Shown here one piece after another: positions 1 through 5,073 of a stretch of DNA of 9,331 bases. Made by a program: the position numbers and the translations under genes. Within the stretch, counting starts at the first letter, position 1. Every line of letters starts with the position of its first letter. The notes beneath the pieces are model-generated. The model was not told the origin of the DNA, did no database searches, and saw only the letters and a list, made by a program, of their open reading frames with translations. The DNA comes from Planctomycetaceae bacterium (GTDB lineage Bacteria > Planctomycetota > Phycisphaerae > Phycisphaerales > SM1A02): positions 1 through 9,331 of the forward strand of contig JAIYCA010000286.1 in assembly GCA_027488265.1 (NCBI GenBank). Direction: 5' to 3'.

Positions 1-1123
1 CCAGCGCACCGCGGTCGACTGCGACTGCAGAGAAGTCGCTGACACCCGTCGTATCGCGCTCAACACCACCAAAGCCAAGTGCTCGGCTCCAGATCTCATC
101 GCGAGAATCGATATCGATGGCACGGACGTAGGAGCCTTCGTTGACATACGCGACGTTCCCGACGATGTAGGGAACCGCCGTCATGTAGTTCGCATCAGCG
201 CGGGCCGACTCAATAAGCCGAGGACTCGTGCGTGCAAGTGACGGATCGAACAGGCGGCGGAAGAGCGTGCGCTCGAGGTCGACCGACCAAACCTGCTGCC
301 AATCGGCGTTGGGAAGCTCGCCACTCGCGCCTTGCTCAAGAGGACTCATGGCGAGGCTCTTGCGCAGATTTGTCGGTGTCTTCTTCGCGCTCTCGAGTGC
401 CGCGGCGGCGGCGGCCTTGCTGTCGGTGTCCGCCGTGGAGAGTGCTTCGAGCCGCGCGAACGCCGCATCACGCTCTGCCAGAAGCCCGATGCGCGCCGCG
501 GCGACCGCGGTGAGCCATGCTTCCCCGATGGCTTCCCCGATGACCTCCCCAACGGCTTCGCCAGTTGATTTCCCTGCTGCTTCGCCCCCTGCGCCCACAA
601 CTTGGAGATCAGGATGATTCTGCACGCGACGCACCGCCGCCAGCGCTTCTTCTGCGCGGTCGGCGAGAAGCAGCGCCTGCGCGACGCGCAACGTCGCCAC
701 AAGCCCTGCGCGCGTCACACGTCGGCGCGCTGCCGTCGCTGCCGCGCCCTCTTCTTCGAGCATGACCTCCGCCGCACGCGACTCATTCGAGCGGAACCGC
801 TCCAAGACCGCTGGAGTCGATAGGAGGAGCCGTTCTGTTTCATCCGCGACGGAGCGGAACAGAAGATCCTGTTCGCCGACGACTTTGAGCAAACGATCGC
901 CGTACTCATCAAGCAGCCGACGACAGAGCCGCGCGGATTCTGCGGGGTTTTCCTTCGCCTGCGCGACCGCGTCGTCGAAGAGCGTTTGCGCGGTCGGACT
1001 ATCCGCGATTGCGGGAAGCGTCGCTTGCTGTGCATGCACAGGCGTCGTTGCGATGAGAAAGCCGCTTCCGGCGAAAACCGCGAGAAGAAGGCGAGGCGCG
1101 ATGCTGCGACGCGTCCGATGCAT
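1..1123 (-). CDS. Exported PQQ-like beta-propeller protein with N-terminal helical repeat region (partial, 3' end off window)
   Basis: The reading frame stays open from an ATG at 1123 to the left edge, giving 374 residues without a stop. An in-frame TAG lies 20 codons upstream with no other ATG, GTG or TTG between, so the start is well fixed. Residues 1-31 form a Sec signal peptide: basic RTRR, a hydrophobic core, and a likely cleavage at VHA-Q. Residues about 40-260 are Ala/Glu/Arg-rich and helical, TPR-like, with a stretch resembling LLDEYGDRLL. Residues 315-350 (VPYIVGNVAYVNEG, then RAIDIDSRDEIWSRALG) read as the first blade of a PQQ-like propeller, the fold of BamB and quinoprotein dehydrogenases. 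Such helix-plus-propeller proteins are common in Planctomycetota and mostly uncharacterised. Catalytic PQQ activity cannot be judged because most blades are missing. The likely location is periplasmic. A GEAx repeat lies at residues 180-202. The gene is divergent from the neighbouring lipoprotein gene. Confidence 0.85.
   Translation of the reverse strand, partial: MHRTRRSIAPRLLLAVFAGSGFLIATTPVHAQQATLPAIADSPTAQTLFDDAVAQAKENPAESARLCRRLLDEYGDRLLKVVGEQDLLFRSVADETERLLLSTPAVLERFRSNESRAAEVMLEEEGAAATAARRRVTRAGLVATLRVAQALLLADRAEEALAAVRRVQNHPDLQVVGAGGEAAGKSTGEAVGEVIGEAIGEAWLTAVAAARIGLLAERDAAFARLEALSTADTDSKAAAAAALESAKKTPTNLRKSLAMSPLEQGASGELPNADWQQVWSVDLERTLFRRLFDPSLARTSPRLIESARADANYMTAVPYIVGNVAYVNEGSYVRAIDIDSRDEIWSRALGFGGVERDTTGVSDFSAVAVDRGAL
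520..591. repeat. Degenerate 12-bp tandem repeat inside the propeller protein gene
   Basis: On the plus strand the unit gcttccccgatg occurs exactly twice (520-531 and 532-543). Diverged units follow in register at 544-555, 556-567, 568-579 and 580-591. Because 12 is a multiple of three, the reading frame is kept. On the coding (minus) strand the array encodes a run of four-residue GEAx units (GEA, TGEA, VGEV, IGEA, IGEA) at about residues 180-202 of the exported protein. It may be a small expandable linker or helix. Confidence 0.8.
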
Positions 1124-1194
1124 GGGCCGAAGCGTAGCGTCGGCAGCGATGAGATCGGTGCGTCGAAGGGAGGAGTCGTGCTACATTCCGCCGC
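1124..1194. promoter_or_regulatory. Divergent promoter region with two possible leaderless -10 hexamers
   Basis: These 71 bases separate two divergent start codons. On the plus strand TACATT (1182-1187) stands exactly 7 bases before the ATG at 1195. On the minus strand TACGCT (1136-1131) stands exactly 7 bases before the ATG at 1123. Both fit a TAnnnT-type -10 element placed so that transcription would begin at or next to the start codon. Neither gene has a Shine-Dalgarno sequence at normal distance; the only purine-rich stretch (about 1167-1175) is roughly 20 bases from the plus-strand ATG. No convincing -35 boxes were seen. The promoter call is inference. Confidence 0.35.
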
Positions 1195-1887
1195 ATGTCC
1201 ACTTTGGCACGTTCGGAGTTCGTCGGCACGCGTCGTGATCCCGCGGCGTTCGCGCGCGGAGGTCGAAAGATCATCGGCTGGCAACTCGCCGCACGGCATC
1301 TCTTCGCATGGCAACTGCTGGTGTGGCCACTGATGGGTTGTCACGTCGTCCGACCGGAAGGCCGCGCCACCGAACTCCGCGTGGGCCAGAGCAACGGCGA
1401 TCTCACCGAGGTCGCGGTGGTACTCGAACTTCGCAATCCAGGCCGTGATGAGATCGATCTCGTGGAGTACGACTACACGATCTCTCTCGCGGATGGCTCG
1501 CGCTACGGCGGTCGGTGGGCCGCACTGCGTGCGCTGCCACCAGGCCAGACCGTCGAGGCGACGTTGCCCGCGGTGCTGCCGACGGCAAGCCTCGCAGAGG
1601 GCATGGCGTGGAGCGCGAGTGGCACAGGGAAGTACCGCGATCCCGACTCGGTCTTTCGTATTCTCTACGAAGCGGGCATCTTGAAGAACGAGTACTCGTT
1701 CTCGACGAACGGTACGAAGACGTTCCGCAAGGCTGCCGCGGCACCTGCTTCAGCACCTGCCGCGGCCCCGGCTTCGGCGCCTGCCACGATGCCTGCGACA
1801 ATGCCTGCGACACCCGCGACGGCGCCCGCCACCACGCCGAGTACGACGCCCGCTGCGACGCCCACCACCCAACCCGCGCCGCGGTAA
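1195..1887 (+). CDS. LEA14/WHy-like lipoprotein with Ala/Pro/Thr-rich C-terminal tail
   Basis: This predicted lipoprotein has 230 residues. The N-terminus is basic, followed by a short hydrophobic stretch and a lipobox LMGC, with the lipidated cysteine at residue 49. That is far from Met1, so the signal peptide is unusually long and the true start could be later, although no later ATG before the lipobox fits. Residues about 62-130 resemble the LEA14/WHy fold: a conserved-looking RNPGRDEIDL (compare the family's NPN), a YDYTISLADG strand pair, and a closing LPPGQTVEATLPAVLP. Such domains are small beta-sandwiches linked to desiccation or stress in plants and are found in many bacterial lipoproteins without a firm role. 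Residues 179-230 are almost wholly Ala, Pro, Thr, Ser and Met, probably an extended spacer or envelope-spanning tail. A 217-base gap to pilT suggests a separate transcript. The function is unknown. Confidence 0.8.
   Translation: MSTLARSEFVGTRRDPAAFARGGRKIIGWQLAARHLFAWQLLVWPLMGCHVVRPEGRATELRVGQSNGDLTEVAVVLELRNPGRDEIDLVEYDYTISLADGSRYGGRWAALRALPPGQTVEATLPAVLPTASLAEGMAWSASGTGKYRDPDSVFRILYEAGILKNEYSFSTNGTKTFRKAAAAPASAPAAAPASAPATMPATMPATPATAPATTPSTTPAATPTTQPAPR
1789..1812 (+). repeat. Exact 12-bp tandem duplication in the lipoprotein tail
   Basis: The 12-base unit atgcctgcgaca occurs twice head to tail (1789-1800 and 1801-1812) and encodes MPAT twice. It sits in the longer Ala/Pro/Thr low-complexity tract at about 1730-1884, whose codons follow looser PAT/PAS periodicity. 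The pattern fits in-frame slippage expansion. Confidence 0.85.
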
Positions 1888-2097
1888 TCGCTTCCGAGGC
1901 CTTCAGGTTCTCGCCCCCCGCCTCTGCGTGCGACTCTCGCGTTCGTCGCACATGCGCGGCGCTTCTGCCCGCGCAATCGGCATCAATCCGCCCTGATGTG
2001 CGGACTTCCCGAAAGCACCCCTCAACCCGCATCGGATTCAAGCCGATCGATCTCGGTGCGGAGCGCAGTCGAGCGGAGGTCTCGTCGCGCATCCACC
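1888..2097. other. Gene-free gap upstream of the pilus operon
   Basis: No reading frame in this stretch looks like a protein; frames crossing it belong to shadows of neighbouring genes. It probably holds the terminator of the lipoprotein gene and the promoter of the pilT operon. I found no clear hairpin followed by a T-run and no convincing -35/-10 pair. A weak inverted repeat ATCGG-7 bases-CCGAT lies at about 2032-2048. Confidence 0.5.
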
Positions 2098-2103
2098 GGA
2101 GGG
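2098..2103 (+). promoter_or_regulatory. Ribosome binding site that favours the GTG start of pilT
   Basis: GGAGGG is a near-perfect Shine-Dalgarno sequence. It lies only one base before an ATG at 2105 but seven bases before an in-frame GTG at 2111. The normal spacing therefore points to the GTG as the working start. This would remove two residues (Met-His) from the longer reading. Confidence 0.7.
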
Positions 2104-2110
2104 AATGCAC

Positions 2111-3178
2111 GTGCCGGAATTGAGCGCACTCGACGAGATTCTGCGGAAGGCGAACGAGACGGATGCTTCAGACGTCCATCTTGTCGCTGGCCATCCGCCC
2201 ATGGTTCGCGCGCAGACGGTCATGCAGCCGTTGGATATGCCGACGCTCTCGAGCGAGGACATGTGGCGCATTCTCGCGGGCATGACCAACGAGATTCAAC
2301 GCCGCCATTTCGAACAGCATCTCGACCTCGACTTCTCCTACGAAATCCCCGGCTTCCGCCGCTACCGCGTGAATGCACACATGCAACGCGGCATGGTTGG
2401 CATGGCGATGCGTGCAATTCGCACCAAGGTGCCGCCGCTCGCAACGCTGAATCTTCCGGAAGTCATCTCGCGCCTCACGTATCTGCCACGCGGGCTCGTG
2501 CTCGTGACGGGCGATACCGGCTCAGGTAAATCAACCACGCTCGCCGCCATGATTCAGGCGATGAATGAGCGCTATCGCAAGCACATCATCACGCTTGAAG
2601 ACCCTGTCGAATACACCTTCGCGAGTCAGAAGTGTTTGATCGAACAGCGCGAACTTGGCGCCGACATGCCGACCTTCGCGAGCGGCCTCAAGCACGCGCT
2701 GCGCCAAGATCCCGACATCATTCTCGTTGGCGAAATGCGCGATCTCGATACGACCGCACTCGCAATCACCGCCGCTGAAACCGGCCACCTCGTGCTCTCC
2801 ACGCTGCACACCGTGAACGCTTCGCAGACGGTCGAACGTATCGTCGACATGTATCCCGCGAATCAGCAGAACCAGATTCGCGCGATGCTTGCAAACACGC
2901 TGCAGGCCGTCATTTCACAGACACTTTTCCGTCGCGTGGATAAGCCGGGCATGGTCCCCGCGATTGAAGTCATGCTCTGCACGCCCGCAGTGCGCAACAT
3001 CATTCGTGAAGCGCGCACGTACGAGATTCCGAACGTCATCGAAACGAGCCGCTCGATCGGCATGACGACGCTCGACAGCGCCATTGCGGAGCTCTACTTC
3101 AACGGCATGATCTCTCGCGACGATGCTGTCGCGCAGGCTGCCTATCCAGACAAACTCGACCGCATGCTGGCGGCGTAA
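2111..3178 (+). CDS. pilT: Type IV pilus retraction ATPase PilT
   Basis: PilT is the hexameric cytoplasmic ATPase that depolymerises type IV pili at the inner-membrane base, driving retraction and twitching. The protein has 355 residues from the GTG start, a normal PilT length. Seen in order: an N-terminal ASDVHLVAGHPP segment typical of the family, Walker A GDTGSGKST (134-142), an Asp box LEDPVEY (162-168), Walker B DPDIILVGEMRD (200-211), and a His box TGHLVLSTLHT (224-234). AVRNIIRE (293-300) matches the C-terminal AIRNLIRE signature that separates PilT/PilU from the assembly ATPases PilB and GspE. The long N-terminal domain of PilB/GspE is absent. All catalytic motifs look intact. The alternative ATG start at 2105 is possible but badly spaced from the Shine-Dalgarno sequence. 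This is the first gene of a tight five-gene operon, and the next gene starts 3 bases after its stop. PilU is the main alternative identity. Confidence 0.95.
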   Translation: MPELSALDEILRKANETDASDVHLVAGHPPMVRAQTVMQPLDMPTLSSEDMWRILAGMTNEIQRRHFEQHLDLDFSYEIPGFRRYRVNAHMQRGMVGMAMRAIRTKVPPLATLNLPEVISRLTYLPRGLVLVTGDTGSGKSTTLAAMIQAMNERYRKHIITLEDPVEYTFASQKCLIEQRELGADMPTFASGLKHALRQDPDIILVGEMRDLDTTALAITAAETGHLVLSTLHTVNASQTVERIVDMYPANQQNQIRAMLANTLQAVISQTLFRRVDKPGMVPAIEVMLCTPAVRNIIREARTYEIPNVIETSRSIGMTTLDSAIAELYFNGMISRDDAVAQAAYPDKLDRMLAA

Positions 3179-3181
3179 CCG

Positions 3182-4414
3182 ATGGCAACGCAGCACTACC
3201 GATTCCAAGCTCGCAACGCTCGCGGCGAACTCGTCGCTGGGACACTTGTTGCAGACAGCGTTGCTGCAGCGGCGCAAGCGATTCGCTCGCGTGGCGATCA
3301 CGTCGTGCAACTCGTGCCTGTCGCGGCCGCAGGTGAAGATCTCCGCGCCGCAATCAAGCGCTTCAATTACTCCTCGGGTCCGTCGCAGAAAGACATTCTC
3401 GACTTCACCACGCAACTCGCGGTGATGATCCGCGCAGGTATCTCGATTCGCGCCGCGCTTGAAGGTATTGCGGAGCAAGTTCAGAACCAGAAGTTCCGCC
3501 GCATCCTGATGCAAATCAAGGCCGACGTCGAGAGCGGCAAGCAGTTCTCCGAAGCGATCGCCAAGCATCCGAAACTCTTCGGACCGCTGTATGTGAACAT
3601 GGTGAAAGCGTCGGAAATGTCGGGCTCATTCGCGAAGATGCTCGATCGCATCGCGGCGTATCTCACGCAAGAAATCGAAACGCGCAAGATGGTGGTCGGC
3701 GCGTCGATCTACCCCGGCATCATCGCGTTGATGGCGATCTCGACCACCGTCTTCCTTCTGACCTTTGTTTTGCCGCGATTTGCAGGCGTTTTCAAAGGCA
3801 AGGAAGACGCACTTCCAGGTCCAACCAAGTTCCTCATGGCACTCTCGACCTTCATGGTTGAGTGGTGGTGGCTCCTGCTCATCGCTGCGGTGGTCGGCAT
3901 TGGCGCCTTCATTGGATTCATCAAAACCGAGTTCGGTGGATTCTGGTGGGATCGCTTCAAGATCTCCGCACCGATCGTGAAGCGCATGTTCCGTGCGCTT
4001 TACATCAGCCGCTCGCTGCAGACGATGGGCGAACTGCTGAACGCAGGCGTGCCGATGCTCGACACCATCGCGATTACCGGCGACATCTCGGGAAATCGCC
4101 AGTACAAGCGACTTTGGCGCTCGGTCTATGGCTCCGTGAAGCAAGGAAAGAAAGTGCAAACGCAGTTGATGCGTAGCACGCTCTTGCCGCGCTCGGTGAT
4201 TCAGATGATCGCGGCTGGCGAGGAGTCAGGAAAGCTCGGCGAAGTGCTCGATGAAATCTCTGTCTTCTACGCGAAGGCGCTGAAAGACGCGATCAAAGCA
4301 GTCACCAGCATGATCGAACCGATCATGATCGTCTTGATGGGATCAGTTGTTGGATTCATCGCGATGGCGATCATCCTCCCGATCTTCAAGATGTCGAACT
4401 TGGTCTCAGGGTGA
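3182..4414 (+). CDS. pilC: Type IV pilus / type II secretion inner-membrane platform protein (PilC/GspF)
   Basis: PilC/GspF is the polytopic inner-membrane platform on which the ATPase acts to add or remove pilin subunits. The 410 residues match the family's usual length and architecture. A short cytoplasmic N-terminal region (YRFQARNARGELVAGTLVAD) is followed by two T2SSF helical-bundle repeats. The first is at about 70-198, with LAVMIRAGISIRAALEGIA and a membrane segment at 176-198. The second is at about 270-402, with LGELLNAGVPML-type spacing and SGKLGEVLDEIS. A membrane segment lies at 228-247, and the terminal segment near 379-402 contains the typical EPIMIVLMGSVVGFIAMAI. ATG 3182 sits 3 bases after the pilT stop and has no clear Shine-Dalgarno sequence, so translational coupling to pilT is likely. 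Sequence alone does not settle PilC versus GspF; the adjoining PilT favours a pilus role. Confidence 0.93.
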   Translation: MATQHYRFQARNARGELVAGTLVADSVAAAAQAIRSRGDHVVQLVPVAAAGEDLRAAIKRFNYSSGPSQKDILDFTTQLAVMIRAGISIRAALEGIAEQVQNQKFRRILMQIKADVESGKQFSEAIAKHPKLFGPLYVNMVKASEMSGSFAKMLDRIAAYLTQEIETRKMVVGASIYPGIIALMAISTTVFLLTFVLPRFAGVFKGKEDALPGPTKFLMALSTFMVEWWWLLLIAAVVGIGAFIGFIKTEFGGFWWDRFKISAPIVKRMFRALYISRSLQTMGELLNAGVPMLDTIAITGDISGNRQYKRLWRSVYGSVKQGKKVQTQLMRSTLLPRSVIQMIAAGEESGKLGEVLDEISVFYAKALKDAIKAVTSMIEPIMIVLMGSVVGFIAMAIILPIFKMSNLVSG

Positions 4415-4416
4415 GG
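4413..4416 (+). promoter_or_regulatory. Ribosome binding site for the first prepilin gene, overlapping the pilC stop
   Basis: GAGG lies 8 bases before the ATG at 4425 and overlaps the TGA stop of the upstream gene (4412-4414). It selects 4425 over a longer in-frame reading from 4347, which would lie inside the pilC gene, and over an out-of-frame ATG at 4417. Confidence 0.6.
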
Positions 4417-4424
4417 ATGCACGC

Positions 4425-4997
4425 ATGCACGCGAACCATCACCATCGCCGTCAGGCCCCACGAAACGTGCGCGTTCGCCGCGGTTTCACGCTGATCGAGA
4501 CCGCGCTCGCGACAGTGATCGTTGGTACGGGAGTCGTCGCGATTGTGGCTGCACAGCAAGCGTTCTTCCGACAAAACGAGTGGTCAACGCACGCATCAAC
4601 CGCGCAGAGACTTGGCAACGAGATTCGCGAGTTGACGCTGCATTTGCCACGACATGACCCTGTCACCGGACAAGCATTCTGGGGCCCAGAAAGCTCCGAG
4701 GTCGAGGTCCTTGACTTCGATGATCTCGACGATTTCGACGGCGAAGATGGACAAGGGACCGTGTTCTCCGCGGCACTTGGGAGTGGACCAGTCAGCGCCC
4801 TTGGCGATGTCTTCCAAGATATGGCCGGATGGTCGCAGCGCGTCTTCGTCGAAAACATCGATCCGTTTGAGGTGACGCGCACCGTTGCAGATGGCGCGAG
4901 CGATCTTCTTCGCGTTCGTGTGATCGTGGAGTATCAAGGACCGACCGATGACGCTCCGCGCGAAATCACGCGCGTGACGTGGATTGCGCCTGGATGA
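4425..4997 (+). CDS. GspI/PilV-like minor prepilin
   Basis: This is a predicted type IV prepilin of 190 residues. The leader is 20 residues, His- and Arg-rich, ending RVRRG. The methylation motif is G/FTLIE, with cleavage after Gly20, Phe21 at +1 and the conserved Glu25 at +5. A hydrophobic helix at 21-43 would anchor it in the membrane before assembly. Position in the operon, small size and a short globular domain suit GspI or PilV, a minor subunit of the filament tip. The start at 4425 is preferred because it gives a normal leader and a well-placed GAGG. Residues 97-108 are strikingly acidic (DFDDLDDFDGED), a possible calcium- or cation-binding loop. The assignment to GspI rather than PilV or GspH is inferred; the prepilin call itself is secure. 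Confidence 0.85.
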   Translation: MHANHHHRRQAPRNVRVRRGFTLIETALATVIVGTGVVAIVAAQQAFFRQNEWSTHASTAQRLGNEIRELTLHLPRHDPVTGQAFWGPESSEVEVLDFDDLDDFDGEDGQGTVFSAALGSGPVSALGDVFQDMAGWSQRVFVENIDPFEVTRTVADGASDLLRVRVIVEYQGPTDDAPREITRVTWIAPG

Positions 4998-5021
4998 ACT
5001 GATAAACGGGTGAACGATTTC

Positions 5022-5037
5022 GCGAGGCCTGCCTCGC
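5022..5037 (+). other. Short GC-rich hairpin between the first and second prepilin-type genes
   Basis: GCGAGGC and GCCTCGC form a perfect 7-bp inverted repeat around CT, or a 6-bp stem with a 4-base loop. It lies in the operon's longest internal gap (76 bases), about 36 bases before the next start codon. No T-run follows, so it is not a standard terminator. It may tune message stability or translation of the large downstream gene, or be chance in GC-rich DNA. Confidence 0.35.
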
Positions 5038-5073
5038 ACAGCGCGTTGATTGAGGCGAGTTTGGAAGCACGTC

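Noticed and set aside
1203..1219. TTGGCAC-like match to a sigma-54 promoter
   Set aside because: The -12 half has no TTGC at the right spacing, and the match lies inside the start of the lipoprotein coding region.
715..1344. Minus-strand open frame of 209 residues overlapping the divergent promoter region
   Set aside because: It is Arg/Ser-rich without any domain and lies out of frame with the exported propeller protein, whose signal peptide and blade motifs are clear. It also crosses the start of the lipoprotein gene.
2915..3568. Minus-strand open frame of 217 residues across the pilT-pilC junction
   Set aside because: It is antisense to two well-supported genes with intact catalytic and membrane motifs, and has no recognisable domain.
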